This document shows, piece by piece, positions 30,114 through 37,827 of a stretch of 37,827 nt of DNA. The first letter of the stretch is position 1. Each line of letters starts with the position of its first letter. Source of the stretch: Enteropsectra breve (taxonomy: Eukaryota; Microsporidia); contig JALPMN010000626.1 of the NCBI GenBank assembly GCA_024243835.1, positions 6,923 to 44,749 of the forward strand, read 5' to 3'. The translations under genes were made by a program, and so were the position numbers. The notes beneath the pieces are model-generated. The model made no database searches. It worked only from the letters and a program-made list of their open reading frames with translations, and was not told where the DNA came from.

Positions 30114-30690
30114 ACTTCTTTTCAATTAATCAAAATAAAAAATGCTACTTAAAATATAGCAAAGCAACTCTTTATGGATTATTTCTTCTCCACTGGCTAA
30201 AACAACGAATCATTAGAAAACGGTACAGGAGATTGGATGAATTTCTTTCTATTTTTAAAAGCTTTTTAGCTTACAAATGAGCAGTGAATATATTGTAGAT
30301 TATACCTCTTTCGTCCTTACTAGAGTAAACTCCTGCGTCTTCTACGAATATAGAAAAACAGAGAATAACCCATATAAAACCTATCAAATTGTATAATCAG
30401 TGTTACAGCCAGTTCCACATTTTTAGCTCAATTGTGGGGTTAAACTTCGTTACTTCTCTATAAAGATATTTTTTTCATTTAACATGGAGACCTTAATCTT
30501 CATTCTGAAATAATAATTTCTGATAGAGGAAAAGTTTTATGCTTGCATGTATAACGTTATTTCTGAAGATAAAAGTTCTTCAGTGTAATGGCGAATTTGT
30601 TTATATAAAAAGTGAAATTTGGACGTCTAAAGAAATAAAAAAATGAAATCTTAAAATGTTTGAAGACTTTATTTTACTATATAAAATCAG
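30114..30690. other. Intergenic spacer, 577 bp
   Basis: Lies between the 3' end of the 90-aa gene and the decayed 3' end of the family copy at 30691. Nothing recognised. Confidence 0.5.
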
Positions 30691-31123
30691 TTATTTGCAT
30701 GCTTCTTTTCGTTTTATATGCGATTATATTCTTTAATAGTTTTCTATCTAAAGCTACCAATTCACGGTCAATAATTTTCTCTTGCGTGCTCATTGCTTAA
30801 ACTTGGTAAGCTTTCCATTCGTATTATTCTAATAGTGCTATAATAGATAGCTGATATAAACTATACTCATATCCGTTGTATAATTTTAGCGAGCATATAC
30901 TGTACCTTGTCTTATTATTCGTAAATAAAGTTTTTGAGGAAATGTTTAAGAACAATCTTGACAAGATATGTTGATTTCCTGTGATAAAGAAGACTTTGCC
31001 TCGATATCATTATATCAATACTCCAAAATGTTCGTTGGTGCCTAATGAATCGAGCATTTTAAAATGAGATCATGCTTTATTTAACTCCAGAAAGTCCTTT
31101 TTCCCCTTGAAGGTTTAGAGCTA
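30691..31123 (-). pseudogene. Decayed 3' portion of the 31124 family gene
   Basis: The sequence is collinear with the 3' coding parts of the genes at 23667 and 25899 but broken by many stops and gaps. The stretch at 30691-30780 matches the end of 23667 (TTATT-GC-TGCTTCT-TTCGTTTT, then TCTAAAGC-ACCA), and 30865-30900 matches the region coding for the conserved TADM and MFVKNYT block in 25899. It represents about the last 170 codons of the family fold. Confidence 0.8.
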
Positions 31124-32263
31124 TTACTCTGCATTTTCATCTGCTTTGTCTTCCTTCCCATCTGTTGCACTATAGTTGTTGAAAACAGGGATAAAGGCCC
31201 CTTGATTTTCATTTTTCAAATAAATATCGATTTTTGAAGTGATTGTAAAATTATTATTCTTTTGCAACTCATTCAGCATGCAGCTTAACAAGCCACAAAC
31301 CACCGGGTGTTCATCGCTATAATTTGAGAGTTCAGATTTTAGTGGTATGTTCTTCGGTAAATTAGCATTTCTAATTGCAGCGTAGTATATTTCTTCCATG
31401 AATTTGAAAGAGTTTTCTTTCCTCATAACAAAATACATAAAGAGATTTGATAGCTGCTCTTTTAGATACAATGAGCTTGCTTTGCAGACATAAGCCTCGA
31501 ATGTGGAGTAAACTTCAGATGGAGAGCTGCACTCACAGAGCCGATCCCACATATTTTGACTTTTATAGAGCAAAAATGCTTGTTCATTTAATCTTGAAAT
31601 ATATTCTTGCTTTTCACTGTGAGGCAAAAATCGCGGAAATGCCTTATCTAGCATTTTAAAGGCATAGGACAGCTTTGATTGGGCTGCATTTTTATGAAGT
31701 GATGCATCATAAGCTATGAGAAGATCTCTTAGCATCTTTGTGCCAAATTCTGGGATAGTTGAGCTTTCAATCAAAAAATCTAAATAAATATATGGAGGCA
31801 TGCTGTTCTTAACGGGGAAATAACTTTTAAAGTATTGCTCAATATTATCTGCATACTCGCGCTTGCTAACACATGTGTAGATCAACTGAGCGAACAGTCT
31901 GATTAAATCATTGCTTTTAAACAATAGCAAGCACTCAGGATTCGGGCATTTTAAGTCTTTTGGGGTTTCTTTTTTCTCTTGGTATGCTGGTTCATTTCGG
32001 CCGCTTTTCAGGAAGCAGTCGATATGGGCCACCTGCTCGCATTTAGGACAGCAAAAATAACTGGGACTGTAATTTGTGTATTCATTTTCTGCTTCGGGCG
32101 CGCTGAATAGACAATTCGCACTATAGCTGATTGATTTCTCACACATGTCGCAACGCTTCTCATTTTTAATCCTGTCTTCTAATACTGAGATTTTTGCTAG
32201 CATCATATCACTAGTAGCTGTAAGATGCGAGAGTAAAACAATCACTCCTGATATAATCCTCAT
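31124..32263 (-). CDS. Truncated family protein, 379 aa
   Basis: ATG at 32261-32263; the context is CCC-ATA-ATG, probably from CCC-ATG-ATG. Signal peptide at residues 1-17 (MRIISGVIVLLSHLTAT), and a complete ligand set C38, C41, C72, C75, H80, C83, C106 and C111, with a lysine/glutamate-rich insertion before the last pair. KSNDLIRLFAQLIYTC follows. The frame ends early, soon after GAFIPVFNNY, so the last ~170 residues including YxRCMP are missing; their decayed remains lie at 30691-31123. It could still make a secreted zinc-finger protein lacking the C-terminal domain, or be a pseudogene whose 5' part has not yet decayed. Confidence 0.75.
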   Translation of the reverse strand: MRIISGVIVLLSHLTATSDMMLAKISVLEDRIKNEKRCDMCEKSISYSANCLFSAPEAENEYTNYSPSYFCCPKCEQVAHIDCFLKSGRNEPAYQEKKETPKDLKCPNPECLLLFKSNDLIRLFAQLIYTCVSKREYADNIEQYFKSYFPVKNSMPPYIYLDFLIESSTIPEFGTKMLRDLLIAYDASLHKNAAQSKLSYAFKMLDKAFPRFLPHSEKQEYISRLNEQAFLLYKSQNMWDRLCECSSPSEVYSTFEAYVCKASSLYLKEQLSNLFMYFVMRKENSFKFMEEIYYAAIRNANLPKNIPLKSELSNYSDEHPVVCGLLSCMLNELQKNNNFTITSKIDIYLKNENQGAFIPVFNNYSATDGKEDKADENAE

Positions 32264-32269
32264 TATGGG

Positions 32270-32568
32270 TCAAAAATATTCCTTTTTTTATTTTAATTAA
32301 GGAGAAAAAAAATATTTTGCATAAATCAAATTGTGTTTATAAAATTAAATGGGCATTTCATTGGTTATGTATGACAACTAATAAAAAGCGTACATTATTA
32401 TAGCGTTATTAATTGTCAATAGTTTAAATACAGCTTGACACGGTAAGCTCTATTTTTACTGGATTTTGTTTAATTATCCGAATCCTAATAGAAGGGATAT
32501 TCGATAGGAATAATCAATAGTGAAGCAAGCATGAAATATTTCAGGCTTAGCACGAAAGTTATTAAAAT
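32270..32568. other. Intergenic spacer, 299 bp
   Basis: AT-rich; nothing recognised. Confidence 0.5.
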
Positions 32569-34245
32569 TTATTCCATTGACCAATAATCAATATTTTGCC
32601 CACTGTAGTTTGAGTTTCGCAAATTTTCGAGTTCATATTCTTTTCTCAGCTTCTTAAGCAATTTTAGTGCACTTCCCTCTTTGTAAAACGAATCCAAGCT
32701 TTTTGTAAAGCTGGCTAAGTTTTCTTCATTACAAAGTCTATAGCACATGCATCGTACGTAGATTGCAGCGGTATCCCGTGAATAATACTTAACAAAGAGG
32801 CTTTGCAGCTCTCTGTGCTGTTCAAGCGTGAGATTGGCAGTGAAATCCTGCAAATAATCAGAAATATATCTTATATTTTCATTACTTAACGCCCTTGGAG
32901 ATGAATGTATCCACTTCAGTATTTGCTCAATATATTCATTGCTCAGTGCCTTGTTAAACCTCCTTGCAGCTCTTAATACATACATGGTATTATTGACTGA
33001 CATTTCTTGGAAAGGTTTATTGCTGGCTTCTTCTTTTAGCTGCTCCTTAATAATATCTTCAGCCTGATCGCGCATGCCGTTATTCTCGAAAAAATTAATC
33101 AGAATTGGCACGAACACCCCCTGATTGTCCGATCTTAGATATGTTTCTGCAATTTCTTTTATCATAACTAAATTGTTTTTACCGAGTTCACAAAGGACAC
33201 TTCTCAGAAGCTTTATAGGTAATACTTTTTTGGCTATCTTTTCTAAAGACTCTGGCAAAAATGGGCTTTCTGACAAATTGTGCAAAAATTCAGATGAAAG
33301 CTGCTTTTCTACTACCAGATCCTTGGTTTGACACATCTCTACAAACATCTCTTCCAGATGCTTCACTGGATTCTCTAAGGTCAATATGAAATATACAAAA
33401 TGAGCGCCCAAAGAGTTCTGTATGGCAGGCTCAGCTGCATTTTTTTCTAGCCAGCATTCATATACTTCTAAAAGATCCTTGGCTGTTAACGTCTTATCAT
33501 TCTTCTTCTGCATTTCATCTATAAAGAGGAGCAGTGTCCCAACTTCAAACAATGCTTTCCTTTCTTGTAAAGGCCTGTTAAGGAAGTTCCTGACAAATGA
33601 CGCATCTTGTGTTTCTAGGATGTGGTTGTATACTTTAAAAAGATATCTTTTATCCATATAGTTCATATCGAAATATTTCTTTAAAATTCTCCATAGACTT
33701 GCCTGGTCCATATAAGCCAGTGTTTTGCTTTCTGTTAGAATTTTTATTATCACCGAGTGGCTCACTTTTCTGTCGTCTGGAGAATAATAGCTGTACAACT
33801 TTCTAAAGACCCCAAAATTAATCTTTCTAGTGGCTAATACATATATAAGCTGTGCAAACAACTTATTTTTTTCGTTGCTTTTCAGTATCAGCTCACAATT
33901 AGGATTACTGCATTTTAAATTCTTATTTTCGGACGATTTTAGAAAGCATTCAATATGTGCTATGGAATCGCATTTAGGGCAACTAAAATAGTTGATGCTG
34001 TAATTATAATAGGTATTTTCGAACTGTGGCTCTTTGGAAAATGGCGCTGTGGCCTTGATCTGTTTCATGCAGCACATGCACTTGATTCCTTCCCTAATTT
34101 TCTTATTTAAGACACAGGTCTCCATAAGCATGTCAGAGTAGCATGACGCGCTTACAGCAATTGTGGAGCGTCTTATAAGCGATATATCATCAGTAGTAGC
34201 ACCATATGATAAAACTAGTATTAAAAACCTTGCAAATCCCAACAT
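32569..34245 (-). CDS. Secreted C4HC3 zinc-finger/helical family protein, 558 aa
   Basis: The ATG at 34243-34245 is preceded by TCC, the weakest version of the start signal here; a TTG at 34263 is rejected because the signal peptide (MLGFARFLILVLSYGAT) begins properly at the ATG. A Ser/Arg-containing extension of about 20 residues separates the leader from METCVLNKKI. Ligands C56, C59, C89, C92, H97, C100, C112 and C117. KSNEKNKLFAQLIYVL follows. Central GVFVPILINFFENNGM and MSVNNTMYVLRAARRF. The signature reads YVRCMC rather than RCMP, as in the partial gene at 37110. The C-terminus is charged (LKKLRKEYELENLR). Confidence 0.87.
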   Translation of the reverse strand: MLGFARFLILVLSYGATTDDISLIRRSTIAVSASCYSDMLMETCVLNKKIREGIKCMCCMKQIKATAPFSKEPQFENTYYNYSINYFSCPKCDSIAHIECFLKSSENKNLKCSNPNCELILKSNEKNKLFAQLIYVLATRKINFGVFRKLYSYYSPDDRKVSHSVIIKILTESKTLAYMDQASLWRILKKYFDMNYMDKRYLFKVYNHILETQDASFVRNFLNRPLQERKALFEVGTLLLFIDEMQKKNDKTLTAKDLLEVYECWLEKNAAEPAIQNSLGAHFVYFILTLENPVKHLEEMFVEMCQTKDLVVEKQLSSEFLHNLSESPFLPESLEKIAKKVLPIKLLRSVLCELGKNNLVMIKEIAETYLRSDNQGVFVPILINFFENNGMRDQAEDIIKEQLKEEASNKPFQEMSVNNTMYVLRAARRFNKALSNEYIEQILKWIHSSPRALSNENIRYISDYLQDFTANLTLEQHRELQSLFVKYYSRDTAAIYVRCMCYRLCNEENLASFTKSLDSFYKEGSALKLLKKLRKEYELENLRNSNYSGQNIDYWSME

Positions 34246-34248
34246 GGA

Positions 34249-34709
34249 TATAATAAAGAGCAAAATTTTGCCATATGAAACAAAATGAATTTTTTATCAA
34301 TAAAGAGTTTAAATTGCATAAACAACTGCGAATAAATTATTTAACAAGCAAAATATATAACATACCGCCTATTTTGATATTTTAGAACTAAATCGCTTTG
34401 ATTGTTGTTGGAAAAAAGCTTGTTTTTATTCTTTTTGTGACTACTAATATACATACTGTCTTCTCTATACAATGTTCTTTTCGGTGTTGGCATCCAAAAA
34501 TAAGCCGAAAGAGTTTTATTCTAATATTTAAATAACTATCACTACTAGCAAGCTTTGATATGGCAAGATCAACAATTTCTAAAAACTTTAAATTTTTTAT
34601 TATCAGAATTCTGTAGCTTTCTCTAGATACATGAAAGCCAGAGTGCATTATCCTTCACTCCTTTATACACGTAAAAGTTCTAAAATTACAAATGCCTACT
34701 CTATATAAT
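34249..34709. other. Intergenic spacer, 461 bp
   Basis: A minus-strand ATG frame at 34388-34648 (86 aa, basic, moderately hydrophobic) has no CCC and no recognisable homologue. It is not strong enough to annotate as a gene. Confidence 0.45.
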
Positions 34710-36206
34710 TTAATTACTGAGTTTTGGATTTACTTTGGCCATAAAGTCTTCCATTTTATTTTTGAACGAAAAAACACGCGGCATTATTTTCGTGTATATT
34801 TCCATAATTTCTGGCGTGTAGAAATCGATGAAAATCTGTTGTATTGGAATGCATTGCTCGCAGGTGAAATTTTCAGTATACCTTTTTAGAACAGAAGCGA
34901 TAAAAGACTTGTCTTCATCGCTCAGTTCAATAATGTGGAAGGACATCCACTTAACAATTCGTCTAATGGATTCAAGATCAAGCGTATAATTATAATTTTG
35001 TGCTTCTTTTAATATGTAAATGGTATTAGGTACGGACATTCCATTGAAGCACTTATTTTTATCTAGGGAGGCTAACTGATGCGTTATAATGTCAAGCACA
35101 ACGTTATGCATATTGTTTTGATTGAAGAAAGTCAATAAACTCGGCATAAAAATTCCTTGATTCGAATGCTTGTAATAGACTTCTGCCGTTGACATTATTT
35201 TTATAAAATTGCTGTTTGCGAATATAGAAAACATACTTTGTATGAATTCAGCTGATTTTGGATTTCCAGTATGCGTTTTATCAGAGCGATACATTTCAAT
35301 GCATATAGCCTCCATAAACCTAAAAGGATTGGATTGTAGCATCATGAAGCACATAAAATGGTCTTTAAGAATGTCCCTTATAGGGTGTGACTTTTCATTA
35401 ACTATGAGGTTATTATAAACTTCGGACAGATCGGCCATTGAACTGCCTTTCTCAATCTGTTCCTTCATTTTATCAATGGCGCATAGCTTTGTTGCTATTA
35501 CAGCAATTTCATTTTTAACATGATCCGATACAGTATTGAACTGCTTTTGAAACTCATTTTCTTGTTTGTTTATTTTTAGCTTATACAACTTAAATCCAAC
35601 CTTGGAATCTACTTGTATGTTTTTACTAAAATACCGCATAGAATTCTTCCACAGTGCTCTTTGGTCACTTAGAAGAAGTGTTTGGCTCCCAATCAAAATA
35701 TCAAGTAAGATAGTATGGGACAGTTTTGTGCCTTGCATCTCGGGATTCGAGCGAGGATTTTGGGCTGAATCCAATGCCTGGCTATTTTTCCTCGTATAAA
35801 GGGAATAAAACTGTTTATAAGCATAAAAATCAAGATTGTGACTCATAAATACATACAAAAGCTGAGCAAAAAGCTTATTGATATCAGTTTTTGTAAGATT
35901 TAAAGCACAGTTATAATTTGGGCATTTCAATTGCTCGTCAATCGCAGAGCCAAAAAAGCATTGAATATGTGCTATCGAGCGACAGTTTGGGCAGCAAAAA
36001 TAGTTAGCGCTATATTTTTCGTAGAAAATATCCTCATTCTTGTGCTGCACTGATGATTCTTTCTTAAGGATATGTTTCGAGCAGGCATTGCATCTAAGCC
36101 TACTGTCTATTCGCTGATTTAGTTCAGCATGTTCTATGAGCATCATTTCATTTGCTGCATTGATTTGTGATATCAATATCATTACAAAACTAAGGAATTT
36201 CATCAT
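34710..36206 (-). CDS. Secreted C4HC3 zinc-finger/helical family protein, 498 aa
   Basis: The ATG at 36204-36206, immediately behind CCC, is the start; the frame is open 34 codons further upstream, but that part has no counterpart in paralogues and would bury the signal peptide (MMKFLSFVMILISQINAA). Ligands C39, C42, C72, C75, H80, C83, C95 and C100 sit at the same residues as in 5448. KTDINKLFAQLLYVF follows. A polar insertion (around residues 140-160, SAQNPRSNPEMQ) interrupts the first helical block. The C-terminal signature has decayed to YTKIMP, without the cysteine, and the terminal helix is replaced by a short basic end. The only representative of its subfamily in the window. Confidence 0.86.
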   Translation of the reverse strand: MMKFLSFVMILISQINAANEMMLIEHAELNQRIDSRLRCNACSKHILKKESSVQHKNEDIFYEKYSANYFCCPNCRSIAHIQCFFGSAIDEQLKCPNYNCALNLTKTDINKLFAQLLYVFMSHNLDFYAYKQFYSLYTRKNSQALDSAQNPRSNPEMQGTKLSHTILLDILIGSQTLLLSDQRALWKNSMRYFSKNIQVDSKVGFKLYKLKINKQENEFQKQFNTVSDHVKNEIAVIATKLCAIDKMKEQIEKGSSMADLSEVYNNLIVNEKSHPIRDILKDHFMCFMMLQSNPFRFMEAICIEMYRSDKTHTGNPKSAEFIQSMFSIFANSNFIKIMSTAEVYYKHSNQGIFMPSLLTFFNQNNMHNVVLDIITHQLASLDKNKCFNGMSVPNTIYILKEAQNYNYTLDLESIRRIVKWMSFHIIELSDEDKSFIASVLKRYTENFTCEQCIPIQQIFIDFYTPEIMEIYTKIMPRVFSFKNKMEDFMAKVNPKLSN

Positions 36207-36222
36207 GGGTAAAATTTGATTT
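36207..36222 (-). promoter_or_regulatory. CCC/AAATTT start signal
   Basis: Minus-strand CAAATTTTACCC abuts ATG-ATG and decides the start over an upstream in-frame alternative at 36308. Confidence 0.55.
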
Positions 36223-37109
36223 TTATTTTGATTGCAAAAAGAGATTACCAGACTTAGCGGTAGTGCTCTTGGTGTTGTGTTTGAGATATAAACAGCCAAT
36301 ATTATCAAAAAGATGCAGCCCGAAATATTGGGGCTTCCGCTTCACAAGTATGTTTAATTTAAGAGAATAAGAATTTTGAAAAATGAGATCAATCAAATAT
36401 AATAATGGTTTTTTTCACAATTGAATTTATAGCAAGGAGGTGGTTTATATTAGCACCAAAAAATAGTAAAATATAATGAAGATTTTAACATATCCTGTTG
36501 GCTCCAAAGATTTTGTGAAGGCAAGCACCTGTATAATACGCCTTCTCCTATTTGATATTAAGAACGTTTTAGCTACCAGTTTCTTCTTTTTTTGAGGCAT
36601 TTTTAATAAGAGGTGATCCCAAAAGAGGTTCATATGGATTAAATATGCCCATTAGCAAACTTCATAGCTAGACAACAATTTCCAATTTTATTGAGCAAAT
36701 AATTTTTGTTATATTCTAACTACTTATCATTTGAGTTTTGTCAAGGTTAATAGCCGTCAGAACACAACTTCAAATTCGTTGCTCTTAATTCGTCAACAAA
36801 AATGTTACAACGATGTTACTTGTATTTGAATCTAAGAAATATTTCAAAAATAACATTAAAATGGAGGTCTCTACCGATAGTGTAAATAAAGCTGATCGGA
36901 ATGCCCTAGGCCTTTATTTTCTTCTTATACTTTTTTCTGATAAATAGCCAAAAACAATTTTTACAAAATAATAACCTCTTTAAAAGAAAATGCCTAAACT
37001 AAAAAACTTATTAGAAGCACATGATCACAGATATATATGCTTATCGTTTGTAAAATATTTTAATGTAAGTTGCCACATTTAAATATTTACTGTGCCTAAC
37101 GATACCACC
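36223..37109. other. Intergenic spacer, about 0.89 kb
   Basis: No supported gene. A 62-codon minus-strand ATG frame at 36445-36633 contains lysine- and arginine-rich clusters and a hydrophobic end, but has no CCC context. Confidence 0.45.
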
Positions 37110-37827
37110 TTATTCTTCATCCCACCAATCAGTAATTGGCTGTTTTTCATTTTCGTGCTTTATTTTTAGCTCTATTTTTAGCTCTTCAAGCTCCTCAAGT
37201 GGGTCTTTTTTCAACTCCTTCTGATACTCTTTCGCTTTTTCTGCAAAGGCTATAAAGTTTTTATATGTGTAGAAGAGAGTGCACATGCATCTTACATAAA
37301 TAATAGCGGTATCATGTGAGTAAAACCTGGCAAAGATATCTTGTAAATCGTTATACTGTTCTTGTTGAAGATTGGCGATGCAGCTCTGCAAATAGGAGGA
37401 AATATATATCAAATTTTCGATGCCCAAAGATTTTGGCAATAAATAAATCCAATTTAGTATTTGTTCAACATATTCACGATTCAATGGCTTGCCCAACCGC
37501 CTTGCCGCTTTTATCACATACATAGTATTTTTGACTGACATTTCTTTAAAAGGTACCTTAAACTCTACTTTAACCCCTTTTATAACCTCTACTTCAATGA
37601 TTGCTTTTAGCTGTTCTACAATAATTTTTCTTGCCAGGCTCTCCATCTGATTATTCACGAAAAAGTTTATTAGAATAGGCATTAACACACCCTTGTTCTC
37701 AGACATTATGTAGTTTTCTGTCATAGCATTTATCATAAAAATGTTATTTTTCTTTAGTTCAGAGAGAATGCTTCTTAAAAAGTTGAGAGCCAATGGATCG
37801 TATGTCCTTTTTTTCAAAAATTCAGGC
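37110..37827 (-). CDS. Family protein, C-terminal part only (cut by window edge)
   Basis: The frame is open to the last base, so the 5' end, signal peptide and zinc module lie outside the window. The visible part has GVLMPILINFFVNNQM, then an inserted Val/Lys/Glu-rich segment (EVEVIKGVKVEF) not seen in other members, MSVKNTMYVIKAARRLGK, and the signature YVRCMC shared with the gene at 32569. The C-terminus is highly charged (KKDPLEELEELKIELKIKHE, probably coiled coil) and ends in an acidic, Trp-containing tail (TDWWDEE), comparable to the DYW-containing end of 32569. These two form one subfamily. Confidence 0.85.
   Translation of the reverse strand, partial: PEFLKKRTYDPLALNFLRSILSELKKNNIFMINAMTENYIMSENKGVLMPILINFFVNNQMESLARKIIVEQLKAIIEVEVIKGVKVEFKVPFKEMSVKNTMYVIKAARRLGKPLNREYVEQILNWIYLLPKSLGIENLIYISSYLQSCIANLQQEQYNDLQDIFARFYSHDTAIIYVRCMCTLFYTYKNFIAFAEKAKEYQKELKKDPLEELEELKIELKIKHENEKQPITDWWDEE

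Noticed and set aside
34388..34648. Minus-strand 86-codon ATG frame
   Set aside because: No start signal, family motif or clear domain; it could be real but nothing visible supports it.
36207..36308. 34-residue N-terminal extension of the 34710 gene
   Set aside because: No paralogue has it, it crosses the CCC/AAATTT signal, and it would put a polar segment before the signal peptide.
36445..36633. Minus-strand 62-codon frame with basic cluster
   Set aside because: No CCC context, and a long tail of Phe/Ile/Tyr suggests chance.

Overview
The window most likely comes from a microsporidian. It is roughly two-thirds A+T by eye and its genes are uninterrupted by introns. Almost every real start codon is immediately preceded by a CCC-like triplet (CCC-ATG, CCCT-ATG, CCC-ATA-ATG), often with an AAATTT-like stretch just upstream; both are known microsporidian start-proximal signals. 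One gene reads as a short form of Elongator subunit 1, and there is a decayed Tc1/mariner element of the kind reported from several microsporidian genomes. I cannot name the genus. Spacers of 0.2 to 1.6 kb make this a loosely packed genome for the group.

The window is dominated by one multigene family on the minus strand: fifteen members plus a sixteenth 5' fragment. A complete member has (1) a signal peptide of about 16-20 residues, (2) a cysteine/histidine module with C4HC3 spacing (usually C-x2-C, then C-x2-C-x4-H-x2-C, then C-x4-C) within residues ~30-120, reminiscent of RING-variant/PHD-type zinc fingers, (3) about 350-400 mostly helical residues opening with a motif like KSNDxNRLFAQLxY, and (4) a near-C-terminal signature Y-x-R-C-M-P. 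Subfamilies by sequence are: 1011/16312; 3038/5448; 8132/11605/13947; 17844/21667; 23667/25899/31124; 32569/37110; and 34710 alone. I do not recognise a named family. A secreted, possibly ubiquitin-ligase-like or protein-binding effector family is a reasonable but untested idea.

Layout: 154-384 a small unknown gene; 1011-7040 three family genes, one with a nonsense codon; 8132-15650 a trio whose middle copy is a pseudogene; 16312-23181 a tandem duplication of about 2.3 kb whose junction is occupied by a dead Tc1/mariner element (19868-21368); 23667-27596 two more family genes with a small candidate secreted protein between them; 27767-30113 an island of ordinary sequence with ELP1 and a divergent 90-aa gene; 30691-37827 four more family members, one with a decayed 3' half and one cut by the window edge.

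The array shows birth and death in progress: local duplication, nonsense and frameshift mutations, loss of zinc ligands in one subfamily, an internal 40-residue duplication in another, and transposon-associated rearrangement. No rRNA, tRNA or CRISPR was recognised.
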